From Dichomitus squalens LYAD-421 SS1 (taxonomy: Eukaryota; Basidiomycota; Agaricomycetes; Polyporales; Polyporaceae), in the NCBI RefSeq assembly GCF_000275845.1, contig NW_006766883.1, forward strand, positions 718,494 to 782,493: a DNA stretch of 64,000 nt, in the 5' to 3' direction. The notes under the pieces were generated by a model that ran no database searches, was not told where the DNA came from, and was given only the letters and a program-made list of their open reading frames with translations. The translations under genes were made by a program, and so were the position numbers. This document shows positions 12,216-27,276 of the stretch, piece after piece (positions within the stretch are counted from its first letter, which is position 1; each line of letters opens with the position of its first letter).

Positions 12216-13750
12216 TCAGCTTTCGTAGCCAGAGAGGGTGTCCGCGGGGGTATTGTACCCGTCCGTCGCCTCGCCCGCGGCCACGGCCGCGTCGAACCCG
12301 TTCGTCATCTTCACCGAGGCCGCGAGCCGCTCCGGGCGGACGGCGTGCTCCCTGAGCGCGCTGACGACGTGCGGGATGACGTCCGTGTGGACGGCGTCGC
12401 CCCAGATGACGTCGAGGTGCTCGTAGCCGTGCAGCCTGCGCACGCGCGTGTTGCGCTTGGGGAGCTCGTGGAGCATGGCGTCGATGTCGACGAGCGAGTC
12501 GCCGTCGCCGTAGAGGAGGACGATGGGCGAGACGATGTTGCGCGTGGGGAAGCGGGCGGGGGCGTACGCGGTGACGCCGGCGGGGCGGGGCGCGCGGCGG
12601 ATGCGGATGACGCGCTGGACGTCGTCGTCGAACATCTGGAACTTGGCGTTGCGCATGATCTGGAACCAGTGCACGACGGACTTGACGGACGCGGAGGAGT
12701 AGAGGTGCGCGAAGGCGGCGAGGCGCTGCAGGGGCCCGATGTTGCGGCAGTGCCAGTTGAAGAGCCAGCGGAGGGAAACGGCGATCGAGGCGGCGAAGAG
12801 GGGCGGGTAGAGGAGGGACTGCCAGCCGGGGACGGAGGACATGATCGACTTGCGGCCGAAGATGAGGAAGACGAGCGTGGGCCTGGGGGCGGAGGGCGGT
12901 TTGAGCGGTGCGTTCAGGGGAGCGGGAGAGGGAAGGGTACGTACGAGGCCTTCATGAGACTGTCCACGACGGACGCAGCGAGCCCGGCAGGGCTCATAGC
13001 GGGAGCGAGCGCGATGAAGACGTTGATCTTCTCGTTCAGCGGTGGGTGGATAGAGAGCGCGGCGAAGGCTTGTGCGGTGCCTTGGCTGAAGCCGACATAG
13101 CTCAAGCTCTCTTCCTTGGTCACTCGGAGAATATACTCGATAGAGTCGGGGATGTCATGCCAGGCGAAGTCGTCCATACTGTAGTCCCAGAACTTGGTCG
13201 AGTTCGGGTTGTGGTGGATGGACTTTTTGGAGTACTTGTTGCCGCGGTTGTTGCCTAGCCACACATCGAAGCCGAGCTCGACAAGAGTGAAGGCCAGAGA
13301 GCGTTCGGGGCTGGTGAGGCAGATCCATACCTCGGAGTTCATGAGAAGACCATGGTGGAGGTAGACGACGGGCTTGCCGGTGGATGTACCGAGCTTCTCC
13401 CTGTCCTCGCCCCGTTTGGCGGGGAGACGATGGAGGCCGAGGAGGTAGCCGTCCTTGGTGAGGACGACGTGCTCTTCGTGCTGGTAGCCGAATATTTCGC
13501 AGAGGCGTTGGAAATCCTCGGCGCGGCGGATGCGCTCAGCGAGGCGCTGCTCGTCGGATTTGGGTATTGGGGGGCCGACGACGACGTGGAAGATGGTGCG
13601 GGAGCGCTCGTAGAACCATTGTATGACGGACTTTGGTAGGAAGGAGATGATGAAAGTGAGGATGGTCTCGAGGGCGACGAAGAGGCCGCCGAAGATGAGG
13701 GCGACATAGTCTCTTGTCGTTAGACGACCAAGGAAGGGCAGTCGCGGCAT
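12216..13750 (-). CDS. sterol esterase / acid-lipase-type hydrolase
   Basis: Two exons, 12945-13750 and 12216-12882, are joined by a 62-nt intron and code for 490 residues. A membrane-anchoring hydrophobic segment spans about residues 15-38 (VALIFGGLFVALETILTFII). An alpha/beta-hydrolase-associated lipase region follows (VVLTKDGYLLGLHRLP, VVYLHHGLLMNSEVWI, DVWLGNNRGNKYS). The nucleophile elbow is GFSQG at residues 220-224, with Ser222 predicted catalytic. The remaining triad candidates are the Asp in LLYGDGDSLVD and the His in GYEHLDVIWG. The arrangement matches fungal Tgl1/Yeh1/Yeh2 enzymes, which sit on lipid droplets or the plasma membrane and hydrolyse steryl esters. Which orthologue it is cannot be decided here. 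The start ATG directly precedes the hydrophobic anchor, as expected. Confidence 0.9.
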
Positions 13751-14323
13751 GGCCGTCTAGAGTGTTCGGATATGATGTCGTGCCGCGATATGTCGGGGAC
13801 CGTACCGGCCGTCGGCGGATTGTGCGACGGTCGGCGAGTAGGTATGTAGTAGATTGGATGTGAGTAGCGCGGACTCGGAGATGGGCTTGGGACAAGCCTG
13901 AGACGCCTGTGATTTCGCACTGGGACTCTGACGTCACACGCTCAGTGCACCCATCTCTGCCCAAGAGCTTATCTCTCTGCAGGGCTCCAGGATGGCATGC
14001 ACGGTCCGGCCATGCTTATCACAGCAATCCAACAACCCTGCGCGGTATAAACCTGTCTAAGTACGTGCGTGCAAAAACGAGAATCGACGAGAACACAAAC
14101 GGGTGGGAAGGAAGCTGCTCGAAAGTGAGTAGCTGCCATCATTACGCCCTCGACCTTCCCGCTCGGACCTTGCCTGCTTCTCCAGTCCAATTTTCCGTCT
14201 GAAAAGACCCACAGAAGTGCCGGCCGACAGCATCACCGCCACCGACTCGATCACAGGTAGCAGCCTCCCCCTGTTCTCCTCCCGCCCCGACCCTCACGAC
14301 TCTGACGACCCTGACGCACCCCC
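13751..14323. promoter_or_regulatory. divergent promoter region, lipase and AVT1-like gene
   Basis: A 570-bp spacer between the lipase start (minus) and the transporter start (plus). A CT-rich stretch just before 14324 is compatible with the transporter's transcription start. No gene is seen. Confidence 0.4.
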
Positions 14324-16536
14324 ATGTCCTCAATACCAGCGGCCATCATCTCTGGCTCCTACCAGTCTGCCAGTAATGTCATAGACGCGTTCGAGTCCTG
14401 TGCGTGACGTTTGCCTCCCGCCTGCCGCACCCCAACTCAATTTTTCGTGCCCCATCCAGACCGTCGCGCTCAGTCTCACCATTCCGACTTCATCTCCGGC
14501 TCCGTTTCCTCGTCCTCACTGCCGAGCAGTCTACCCCATGATGCTGAAGCTGGTTACGAGGACGAGGACGACCTCGGGGACGAATGGGAGCACCGCTCCC
14601 GCGAGCGAAGAAGGTACAGCGCGTCCGGAGACGATGCCATCCTTGAGAACGTCGAGTGGGACGACGACCTGACCCCGGCACCCTCCTCTGAGACTCGGCA
14701 GTATGACTTCCCTACTGCCGATGCACACCGCATTCCTCCGGCGGACTTGGAAGTCGAACAAGACGTTCCAACGCCTCGTGCCGCCCCAGGTGAACACACT
14801 CCGCTGCTCGTTCGCGCATCGTCTTCTAGCACTTCGCTTGGACGTCGTGCGGCAGACCAGAGCGCACCGTCGTACGCTGCCGTTCAGCGGAAGATCTCGT
14901 CTGCCAGTGTGCGGTCCAAAGCGCCTGAGGCGAAGTACCATGTTGGCCAGAGTACGTTTACTCAAACGGTACGTACAACTCCCTGCTGCGTACGTCACCG
15001 GTTGAGCTGAAGCGGCGCACATCCAGCTGCTGAATGCCGTCGGAGCGCTGTTTGGAATTGGCATGTTGTCAGAGCCCTTCGCCTTCGCATGTGCAGGATG
15101 GATCGGGGGTACCATCCTCATCATCGGCTATGGCCTCGTGTCGTGCTACACGTACGTCTCCAGGGTTGCCAAGTTGTAGCCAAGCTAACCACACTCACTT
15201 TGACAGGGCAAAAATCCTTGCTCGTATCGTCCTCGAAGATCCTCGCATACGGTCTTATGCCGACATCGGCCGCAAGGCGTTTGGTCCTCGATCCATGCCT
15301 CTCATCAGCCTTATTTTCGGGCTGGAGTTGTTCACCGTAACGTCCGTTCGAATATGCATCAAGGAAAGGCACCGGTTGACGCTCCTTGTAGGGTCGCGCT
15401 GGTCACACTCTACGCAGATTCTTTGTACGTTCTGATACCCACCTATTCGCCCGATACCTACAAGATCCTTGGCCTAGTAATGTGGGTCACATGCGCAACT
15501 CTAGAGCCTCCCTCGCGCGCTGATGACTACCTTCCAGACTTATACCCGCGGTGCTCCTGCCGCTATCTGTGCTTTCGTATGCGTCCATTATCGGGATATT
15601 CTCCCTTATGGCTATAATGGGCATCATCCTCTTCGACGGATTCACCAAGTTTGACAGCCCAGGCAGTCTTTGGAGTCCTGCGGACACCAGCCTCGGGATC
15701 GATAGTTACCGCGAGCTTGGCATCGCCTTTGGCCTCTTCATGGCAGGGGTATGTTCATCAGCTTTGCGTTTTCGAACATAACGTGAAACCAATTGTACGA
15801 CAGTTTGCAGGCCACGCCATCATCCCTACGTTGGCGAAGGACATGGCCGACCCCTCGCGGTTTGACGAAATGATCGACCGGGCATTCATCATCGCCACCG
15901 GCATATATGGGCTGCTTGGTGTCACCGGGTACATCATGTTCGGCAATGCCGTCAGCGACGAGGTGAGCTCCATGCCTGTCCGCAGGTCCCGCCCTCGCTG
16001 AGCCGTCTATGCAGTTCAGCATGGACCTCATGAAGTACAACGCGCACCCGGCCCTGAACTCCATCGCGCTCTGGGGCCTCGTGCTCACTCCGCTGTCCAA
16101 GTTCGCGCTCACATCCAGGCCGGTACGTCCCTCCCCCCCCCCCCACCCCGTCCTCCGCCCCTGACCTGACACGCCCCCCTTGCAGCTCAACATCACGATC
16201 GAGATGTTCCTCGGCATCGACGCCGGCTCCGACCTCGCGTCCTCCGCGGCCGCCCCCGCGTCGCACAAGGCCAAGGCGGTGCTCGTCGCCGTCGAGCGCA
16301 TGGTGCTCGCGCTACTCGCGGTCGCCGTCTCCATCCTCGTCCCGCAGTTTGCGTCCGTCATGGCCGTGCTCGGCGCGACGTTCTCGTTCCTGCTCTGCAT
16401 CATCGGCCCGCTCGCCGCGCAGATTGCGCTGCGCGGGCGGAACGCGCGGGACGGCGCGCTGCTGGCGGTCGCGGTGGGCATGGCGCTGTGGGGCACGTTC
16501 TGCGCGTTCGAGACTGCTGTGCTGGAGGCGAGGTGA
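14324..16536 (+). CDS. AVT1: AVT1-like vacuolar amino acid transporter (AAAP family)
   Basis: Nine exons (14324-14399, 14460-14968, 15027-15151, 15207-15341, 15392-15481, 15538-15748, 15804-15962, 16015-16122, 16186-16536) make 587 residues. A long acidic and Ser-rich cytosolic N-tail of about 195 residues contains GEHTPLLVR. The AAAP transporter core follows, with about ten to eleven membrane helices. Helix 1 carries LLNAVGALFGIGMLSEPFAF, the family's unwound substrate-binding helix. Later helices include SLMAIMGIILFDGF, GIYGLLGVTGYIMFGNAV and a C-terminal Ala/Val-rich pair. Yeast Avt1 drives proton-coupled uptake of neutral amino acids into the vacuole, and the long N-tail plus core fits that group. 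AVT3-type exporters cannot be fully excluded. The last intron contains a run of about 14 cytosines (16130-16145). Confidence 0.87.
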
Positions 16537-16916
16537 GGGAGGGGAGGGGAGGGGAGGGGTCGTGGTGGGTCGTGAAAAGGCGGTCACTCGGAGATGAGGG
16601 CCCTGCCACTGTTACGCGTGCTTCGCGCGGTCTGCTCTGTAATCGTCGCGTCCATTCCATTACCAATTTCCCGGTTTTGTATCCATTCGCACACACGACA
16701 CTTTACGATACCTAGACAGCTACAAATTGTTGTATCTTACTAGTAGAGACCCCATCTGTTTCACGCACCTCGATGCAAGCGAGTCTCATGCACCAGTAGG
16801 TGTGATTCTATAGCATACGATCATCTTTCTCGCATTGATCCATGCAGGAGGAATGAGCCGAGACGCAAGAAATGACACCTAGGATCTATGTCTTACAACA
16901 ACATCAACGACGGCGA
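16537..16916. other. convergent 3' region of AVT1 and eIF3k
   Basis: About 380 bp between two opposing stop codons. It begins with a GGGGA purine repeat (16537-16560) right after the transporter stop and becomes more AT-rich toward eIF3k. No gene is supported. Confidence 0.45.
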
Positions 16917-17973
16917 CTAGTTTACAGCAGGTACAATAGGTAGCGACGTTTGCGCAGCGTGTGTGATGACTTTTGTTAGCTCTGTAGCATGCGAAACGAA
17001 TGTTAGCGACCGAGGAACGAGAGGGATGGTGGCGAGATCGCGTACGAGGTAGCTGGATATTCTCTTGGACGACCGTCGACTCGATCTGGTTGTCAGGGTT
17101 CGGGGGGATGCTGACCACTCCCGACTCGTTCGTCGTCCAGCCGAGCTTCTCGACGTATGCGCTGAGGTCCGCGCCTAGAGGGACCATTTCGGCGTCCAGA
17201 ACGACCGTCAGCTACCGAGCGCGCCTGTCCACGAGAGTCTCGCGCGCACCTGAGAGGTCCAAGTACGTCCCCAGCCGCTCGCTGCCGATGCTCGTGAACG
17301 CCGCCTTGACGGCGCGCACCGCGAGCTGCCGGACCGCGTCCTCGAAGCCGACGCACTCGACGGTGTAGTTGTCCCGGAGGCCCTCGACCTCGTCCGAGCG
17401 GTAGAGGGCCCAGAACGCGGGGAAGCGGCACTGCTGGAGGAGGTTGTGGAGCGCGGTGAGGGTCGGGAGGAGCGCCGGGAGGGGGTCGGGCTCGTCCTGG
17501 TTCGCGGGGGGCGCGGGGCGGTCGTCGAGGAGGGAGACGCAGAGGTTGAAGTCGGGGAAGGGGGCGGAGGTGAGCGCTTTGATGAGGATGTTGATCACGA
17601 CGTCGGGGTTGTAGAGGTCGGGGTTGAACTGGTACCTGTGTGCGCGGGGCTGGGATCAGTATCAATGCGAGCGATGTGGAGGGGGGAGATATATGGAGTC
17701 GGGAGGGGTGAGGGGATGAAGGGACGTAAGACCGACAATTTTAGGATGGCGAGGTTCGCCAGGCAGTCATACTCCTCGCTCCGTATTTGATGGTAGAGAT
17801 AGTCCTCAAGGATGCTAACATTCGACGGGTTGTAACGATCTATTCGGAGCAGTCGTGTGTCAGATAAAATCAGGCGGCATGTAAAGCATTTCGAGCGCAC
17901 CAACGCCGGAGACGAGGGTCTCGATCAGAGGAGGGCGAGTAGGAGGGGACGCCCAGTTCGATGCGGAAGTCAT
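16917..17973 (-). CDS. eukaryotic translation initiation factor 3 subunit K
   Basis: Five exons (17901-17973, 17737-17839, 17250-17635, 17046-17174, 16917-16981) give 251 residues, close to the family's usual length. Diagnostic segments are VDRYNPSNVSILEDYLYHQI, the helix NLAILKLYQFNPDLYNPDVV, LIKALTSAPFPDFNLCVSLL, the PAFWALYR helix, and LSADLS-like sequence leading to LGWTTNESG in the C-terminal winged helix. eIF3k packs with eIF3l and eIF3e in the initiation factor that sits on the 40S ribosomal subunit. Two junctions needed care. The donor after AILKL is GTCGGT rather than GTRAGT. The acceptor before GADLSAYVEK lies about 27 nt downstream of a nearer TAG. The C-terminus IQLPELTKVITHAAQ is only reached by splicing; reading through the last intron gives an unrelated tail. 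Confidence 0.92.
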
Positions 17974-18162
17974 CTTGTGGTTCACGAGCAAGCCTGGTGG
18001 ATGAGTACAGATACAGAGCAGAGGTCGAGAGTCCGGAGTATGTAGCGAGGAGTAGGGGAAGGGGATCTTACAAGCGCCCACAAAATCTCGAGACGCGCTC
18101 ACGCTCGCGTACCGCGGACACGCGTGCGGCTTGTGGCGCATCTTCCCCTCTTTCGCTCCTCG
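17974..18162. promoter_or_regulatory. 189-bp bidirectional promoter, eIF3k / WDR5
   Basis: The start codons of eIF3k (minus) and the WD40 gene (plus) are only 189 bp apart, so both promoters and 5' leaders must share this stretch. I see no TATA box. The pairing of a translation gene with a chromatin gene suggests constitutive co-expression, which is inference. Confidence 0.55.
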
Positions 18163-21663
<3,501 letters not shown>

Positions 21664-21868
21664 GGTGTTGTCGTCTGGCTGTCGGTCTTTGCGCGTCGTT
21701 CATTTGTTGTACTTGTAGAGCATCATCGCATATCGCATCACGTCGTATCACGCTGACTTGAGACACCAAGAGTACTGTGACTGAGTGAGAGTGTACAAGG
21801 CAAACAACGCAAGGAACATGAAAACTAGGTGCTTTACACAAAATTCACCCAAGGACTAGAGCGCATAT

Positions 21869-22958
21869 TCAATCCTTGGAATTCACGTCCTCACCCTGCG
21901 TCGTGGCGGGCTGTCCGTGTTTCCTACGTCGCTTTCTCTTGTGTCCTACTCCTTCTAGTTGTTGCGTGGCGATCTCGTCGCCGTCACCATCGTCACGCCT
22001 CCGCTTTTCGCCAACCTGCGATTTAGAGTCCTCCGGCTGCTTCTCGCTTTTTGGAGCATTCGCGTCGGGCTTCGGCTTCTTTTTCTTCACACTTAGAGGA
22101 TTCGGTCCTTTGGGTCCTTTCTTTTTCTTGCGTGGTGGTTCCGCAGGGGTAGCGGTAGCACTAGTGAGCTTTGTTGTTTCAGGCTCACTAGGGTGCAGAG
22201 CCTTTTCTTCCTTCTGGTGGGTAGTGTGCACGGGGTCAGAGACGGTGAGCGCATGGGTACATCTTGGTGGTCACGTACAAGAGCTTTTGCTCGGAGCGTA
22301 GCGTCGCTTGGCGGCGCAAGGATCATGACGGAGCGGTTGAAGTGGACAATGGGGACGGCGGGGATGGCGCGGAGCTTCTGGCGAAGCTCTTGCGACTGGG
22401 TTGCAAGAACGTAACGGTGCTTGTTCGTCTCGCCTGCAGACCGCGTTAGTACGAATGTTGAAATGCCTGGAACATCTTGGGAAGGGTACTCACCAACGAC
22501 GCTAGAGAGGCATTCGTCTCCAGGTATTGGCTGCCTGTGGTTGCACCTACGCCGCTCGAACGTCTTCGCGAGCTCCACGGCAGGCTTGAACTCCTTCTCC
22601 TGGTCATAGAGCTCCTGGACGCTGCATTGAGTGATCACTGAAGGGCGGCTTCGCCGAGCGCAAGTCAGCGATGTGTTGCGAGGACCACTGCCGGGAGGAA
22701 GACGGGATCGGCGGACTCACAGGGCTTGACAGTGCCTTGCAGAACGGCGCCGAGCTGCTTCACGAGGTCTATCTTGTGCGTGACAGCTTCCTTGCACATG
22801 TGCGAATCAACTGCGTATGGTAGATAGTTAGTTCGCTTCACTGACCCAGATCGCGCGACAGTGAACGTACTGAGAACTTGGTAGGGTTGTCGGAAGCCAA
22901 AGGATATCGAGTACAAGGACATGAGCTTGCGGTACGCCTTGGCTCGCTTTTGGCGCAT
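21869..22958 (-). CDS. UTP23: UTP23, rRNA-processing PIN-domain protein
   Basis: Five exons (22871-22958, 22721-22810, 22494-22637, 22279-22433, 21869-22213) give 273 residues. The start MRQKRAKAYRKLMSLYSISF and the segment FGFRQPYQVLIDSHMCKEAV are typical of the Utp23/Fcf1 family. CSVQELYDQ, RRCNHR and DECLSSVVG follow; the spaced Cys/His residues fit the Utp23 zinc site. The end of the PIN fold is VPIVHFNRSVMILAPPS. The Lys-rich tail (RKKKKGPKGPN, HKRKRRRKHG) is a nucleolar and RNA-binding extension. In yeast, Utp23 belongs to the small-subunit processome and helps release snR30 during early 18S rRNA maturation. Utp23 is generally held to have lost PIN nuclease activity; I did not map each acidic residue. 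The gene converges on polyubiquitin and shares a 228-bp promoter with EMC7. Confidence 0.92.
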
Positions 22959-23186
22959 TGTGACGAGATAGTGTTTTTGAGTCGTAGACGATGTGGCTGT
23001 AGGTAATCTATTGCGAGGCTAGCAAGCACAGAGCGCAGTACTGAGCAGAAGCGAGAGTGGAGACGGTGAACGTCCAGGCTCGAAATGAGAGATTTGCCAC
23101 TGACGCCGGCCCGCGAGCGGGACGTGCGTTACTACAGCCGTGCTTTCGAGCTCGATAATCCCGTACCCCACCTCCACGACTGCGAC
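22959..23186. promoter_or_regulatory. 228-bp bidirectional promoter, UTP23 / EMC7
   Basis: The ATGs of two divergently transcribed genes are 228 bp apart. No TATA box is seen. An in-frame upstream ATG (about 23083) could give EMC7 a longer N-terminus, but that extension is not hydrophobic, so I prefer the start directly before the signal peptide. Confidence 0.5.
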
Positions 23187-24314
23187 ATGCGTATACCTCT
23201 AGCCCTCCTTGCCCTTACGAGGTATGCGTCATCTTCTGGCAATTGCTTGACACGAGGCGTGCTGACGGCTTTCGACTGTTGTCAGCTCCTGCTTCTCCGC
23301 TCTTGCCCTCGATCTGAAGGGCCGTATACAGTGGAACGAGCATTGCGAAGGTGTGTCATGCGGGATACCGTACGCTCCCTGACTTATGTATCATGACAGG
23401 TCTTGGCGAGCTGGGCCAGACGAAGGTTGTTCTCGACAACGGGAGGCTGCACGGAGGTGTGACACAAGACGGAACCTTTGTGATGTGGGTGCTGGCTCAC
23501 GGAGGCATCGAGTGCGCATTCTGACGTCCGGGACACTCTCCAGACCTGAAGTGCCGGCAGGGACGTATGTTCTCTCTGTAATAGCCCATGACCATGCGTT
23601 CGAGCAGGTGCGTCTGATACCACTCTTCCTCCATCACCGGAGGACTGACCTGCCCCCATCGTAGTTGCGCGTCGATATCTTCGAGACAGAGACCCTGCCA
23701 GAAGTGCGACCCTACTTCCCTGGGACCCCGCTCGACCCGCCTTCTACCATAACGCTCCCATATCCTATCACGCTCACCGCGCGGGGAAAGCATGACTACT
23801 TCGTCCCCCGCGAAAGCTTCAACGTCCTCGCCATGTTCAAGAACCCGATGATGATGCTCATGCTCGGTGCGGGCGTGCTCGTCCTCCTTACTCCAATGAT
23901 GATGGTATGTGCACTTCTTCGTCTACATTCTTTGCCGGGTTCTCGCCGCATACGACATCCTGCCATGGTTCGGCGCCGGGGAGGCAAATGCGAGGATGCT
24001 GCTGTGGCTGACATGTCATCCCGTGCGCAGAAAAACATGGACCCGGAGGTCATGGAGGAGTTCAAAGAACGACATGCGAAGATGTCCGGTGCCCAGAGCG
24101 CGCTACAGAGCGGAGATTTGATGGGCGGGTACGTTCGTCCACCTAGCATGGAGAGGGATGTGGCTCTGACGTCTCCAACTTGTGCATTTTGTCTAGATTC
24201 TCGCAGTTATTGTCTGCAGCGAACGAAGAGGCCAAGGGCGCAACATCCGGAGCGGCGAAGGGGCCTAGTGCTTCGGGCGCGAAGCAGCGCGGAGGCAAGA
24301 ACAAGAAGCGTTGA
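23187..24314 (+). CDS. EMC7: ER membrane protein complex subunit 7
   Basis: Seven exons (23187-23221, 23286-23350, 23400-23484, 23544-23607, 23665-23904, 24031-24128, 24197-24314) code for 234 residues. The protein has a cleavable signal peptide (MRIPLALLALTSSCFSALA). A lumenal beta-sandwich follows, with LDLKGRIQWNEHC, KVVLDNGRLHGGVTQDGTF, PEVPAGTYVLSVIAHDHAFE and FETETLPEVRPYFPGTPL. One transmembrane helix (MMMLMLGAGVLVLLTPMMM) and a cytosolic tail ending in KQRGGKNKKR complete it. This is the EMC7 layout (yeast Sop4). The ER membrane protein complex inserts tail-anchored and multipass proteins into the ER. The beta-sandwich resembles prealbumin-like carbohydrate-binding folds, and EMC7 is known to lie on the lumenal face. 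The Met-rich intron boundary MMM|KNMD is phase 0. Confidence 0.93.
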
Positions 24315-24478
24315 AGAACCGGTCTGTGTGTTCTTGTGCGATGATATAGATACACATTATTATTACGTATATTCCAGGAGGGACATTATTGACTGGCTTT
24401 AACGATCACAGGTATAGGGGTCCGGCAGCATGAGCACACAGCAACCACAAGGCAGAGATTCGCGGGTTTGGGACCAGA

Positions 24479-25139
24479 CTATGTCTGAGGAGTTGATGAG
24501 GTTGCAGTTTCCTGACCGGCGCCGTTCGTGCTCTGTAAACCATTCACTGGTGATGCTCCATTCCCGTATGGATAGTCGAGAATCCGCCGCAGGACCGCGT
24601 TCCTGGGCACAAGCACATGTCAGCGTGGTGGCTGAAAGGAAGATGGCGAGAGAATGTGACCTTTGCTTGAACTGCGCCAGGACCGCATGGACGTGCTGTT
24701 CATCACCCTCGGCGGCGGAGCTGCGGCTGCGGGTCAGAGGGCGGACCGGAGCAGGTTGGGAGGGAACGACGGACTTGTCTGGGGGCTTGGGGATGGTTTC
24801 GATGACATAGATGTTGCTGTTATTGGTGATGGCTGGTTCGCCGGCGACAGACGCCCCAGGGGGGTCGGCGACCTTCAGAGCAGAGACGACGAGGTCAGGG
24901 GAGAGGCTCTTGACTGTCGGCGTACCAGGCCGTCCGGGATCGTAGTCGAGTACGAGAACATGCTCCCCTGGATACTGGGGGAGGAGCGAGATGGGCGCGT
25001 CATCAGCGTAGTGGTATTCAATGACAGGGTGGCTGAGCGATGTGGATGTCGGGACACTGGGAATGTTGAGAGACTGGCTATGCGATATGAGCACATAGTA
25101 CGGAGGGTCGGTCGAAGCGGATGCTGTAGGGGAAGCCAT
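24479..25139 (-). CDS. small uncharacterised basidiomycete protein
   Basis: Two exons, 24661-25139 and 24479-24602, joined by a 58-nt intron with a GTCACA donor, encode 200 residues. The N-terminal segment PPYYVLISHSQSLNIP and the core HPVIEYHYADDAPISLLPQ, GEHVLVLDYDP and SALKVADPPGA look conserved. A disordered linker leads to VHAVLAQFKQRNAVLRRIL near the C-terminus, probably a helix. I do not know the function. The reading frame stays open upstream to about 25307 without an ATG, so I chose the Met in MASPTASAS, right before the conserved part. A longer product from an upstream exon is possible. It lies convergent to EMC7 with 164 bp between the stops. Confidence 0.65.
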
Positions 25140-25804
25140 AGAGACAAGGCTGTATTGGATCGGCCTCACGAGTGAGCGGGAGGCGGTGGTGGCGACCAGA
25201 TGATAAGTCTTCCCCAGAAAAGAATAAACTGTCGATGAGAGCGAGGCGGTCGAGGAGGATGGTCGTAAGTAATGGTTGTCCGCGCCCTCGAACCGGAGAA
25301 CGATCAAGGCACCCGCATGCTGCGCGCCTCTCAGATGCGCGCGCTAATCGGGCACTCAACACTAAGAAGCGATCCTGCCACTGCTCTCATTGACCTCTTG
25401 TTCTCGTTCCCTGACCAGAACTCTATGCTTCGATACCTCTGCCCGTCCGAGAAGCCAAAATACCACATTGACTGGCCGACATGACAGCCTACGACGCGCG
25501 TATTGCCCGATTAACAGATCCTGCCTTTTTTCAGAGATGATGGCCATGTATGCGTCCCCCTGGTGACCGACGCTTCCGATGCCCGAGTAAGCTGTGATCC
25601 ATCGTCGTATCCACGCGTATGCGCCCCAGAAGCGCGTTGCCTACATATAAGGTCCGCCTCCGACCTTGCGTGCTTTCCTCTACACACCTCTGACGACGCG
25701 GCGCGCCTGTTCCTGCGACGTCCGCAGTCCTTTCCTTTAACCCTCCCTCGTTTACTATTCATTCATTTGTGTAGTCATAAACTCGGCTTTCCGAGCTTCC
25801 GACA
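25140..25804. promoter_or_regulatory. divergent promoter region before the CAP-protein gene
   Basis: A spacer of 665 bp. A CATATAA element near 25643 and a CT-rich tract (25660-25790) precede the ATG at 25805. Part of this stretch could be a 5' exon of the minus-strand gene ending at 24479, because its frame remains open to about 25307. Confidence 0.4.
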
Positions 25805-27276
25805 ATGAACCGCCTGGCGTACTTCCTGCTTTCCCTTCCCCTTCTCTTCACCCTTCTCGGTGGCGTCCAAGCTGGACCCGCCTGCGCTCGCCGCAGCCAG
25901 GGCTCCGATTCGTGCATCAAAGCCTGTGCAGACAAGTGGGGATGGCCTGGTTACGCTATGGGCACCGATCGCTGGGGTTCCGTTCTGACCAAGACTGCCT
26001 CCTCCACGGAGGCCCTCACTGCTGCTGTCACCAAGGCTTGCCGCGTTCGCCCGTATGTGTCCCGTTTGACTTCGATGCAGGATAGAGTGCTCACATAGCG
26101 TCCATTGGTCAGATCTAGTTCTGCTAACTCGTCCTCTGTTGCCGCCACCTCCACTGAGGTATTGGCGCAACCTACGGGTGTCCCCGTCAACGCTCAGGGC
26201 TCTGCTTCCGTTTCTTCTGTTATCTCGGTCTCGAGTGTGGTCAGCTCGTCTCTCAACGTCAGCATATCAACTAGCACCAAGGCCTCCTCCACCATCTCGA
26301 AGCCCGCCGCTTTCACCGCCTCCTCTGCTAAGCCGTTGACTCTCTCCTCCTTCGCGGCGCCGTCCCCAAGCACGCACTCTACGACCTCCGTCGAGCCAAC
26401 CACCACTCACACCACCCCGCACACTACTAGCACTCCTCGCACTACCAGCACTCCCCCAGCGCCCGAGCCGACTGTTGTGAAGACGACATCGAGCTCGAAG
26501 GCCCCGCAGCCGACAACCTCCGCCAACTCTGGCAGCAACAGCAGTGGCAACGGCAACGGCAACAGCGGCAGCACCAGCAGCGGTGATGGCGCCACTTCTC
26601 AGAGTGACATCAACGCGTATCTCACTGCGCACAACTCGATCCGGGCACAGCACGGCGCTGCGCCTTTGACCTGGAGCGACTCGCTTGCTGCCGCCGCCCA
26701 GACCTGGGCGAACAAGTGTGTCTTCAAGCACTCCGGTGGAACCCTTGGTCCCTTCGGAGGTGGGTTCTCAGTTCGCAAAAGCCAAGCACGAATGAGGACT
26801 GACTGGGTTTTGGAATGTGCGCAGAGAACCTGGCCGCCGGTACTGGTAGCTCGTACGACATCGCCGCAGCTGTCAAGTCCTGGACCGATGAAGTTTGTGA
26901 GTGTCTTCAGGAGGACTTGCCGGGGATGGATTGGGTACTAACGGGGCTTCTTTCAGCCGAGTACGACCCCAACAACCCGGTGCCCTCCCACTTCACCCAG
27001 GTCGTGTGGAAGGGCAGCACTCAGGTTGGTTGCGCCGTTCAGGAATGCTCTGGCATCTTTGCTGCCAGCTTTGGCGTAAGTGGTCGTGAGCTCTGGAATC
27101 CAAGGGCGCGACTCACCTTTCTGAACCCATATAGCTTGCCAAGTTCTTCGTGTGCGAGTACTCCCCCCAGGGCAATATCATCGGTGAATTCCCGTACGTC
27201 ATTCCACTGAGTTCTCTTCGGCCATATCGCTTACCTGATCGCATCTTCATCGAATAGGCAAAACGTACAAGTCTGA
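25805..27276 (+). CDS. secreted CAP/SCP domain protein (PRY1/PR-1-like)
   Basis: Six exons (25805-26052, 26113-26759, 26825-26896, 26957-27075, 27135-27193, 27258-27276) give 387 residues. A signal peptide (MNRLAYFLLSLPLLFTLLGG) is followed by a Cys-containing region of about 65 residues (PACARRSQGSDSCIKACADK), then a Ser/Thr/Pro-rich stalk of about 170 residues. The CAP domain ends the protein: INAYLTAHNSIRAQHGAAPL, WANKCVFKHSGGTLGPFGEN, HFTQVVWKGSTQVGCAVQEC and FFVCEYSPQGNI. The two family His residues and the Glu of GEN are present. Fungal PRY proteins bind and export sterols and fatty acids. The stalk is a likely O-glycosylation spacer. Secretion into the wall or medium is inferred. Confidence 0.92.

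Noticed and set aside
12138..13100. Long plus-strand open frame of 320 codons
   Set aside because: It lies antisense to the sterol-ester lipase, is rich in Val, Glu, Asp, Gly and Arg as expected from GC-rich mirror frames, and has no domain.
17175..17249. 38-nt intron in eIF3k ending at the first TAG
   Set aside because: It is too short and gives a frame mismatch. The acceptor CTCTAG further down gives a 75-nt intron, a branch-point-like CTGAC and the conserved LSGADLS join.
23085..23186. Upstream in-frame ATG for EMC7
   Set aside because: The extension is charged and would bury the signal peptide inside the protein. The ATG at 23187 places the hydrophobic signal at the N-terminus.
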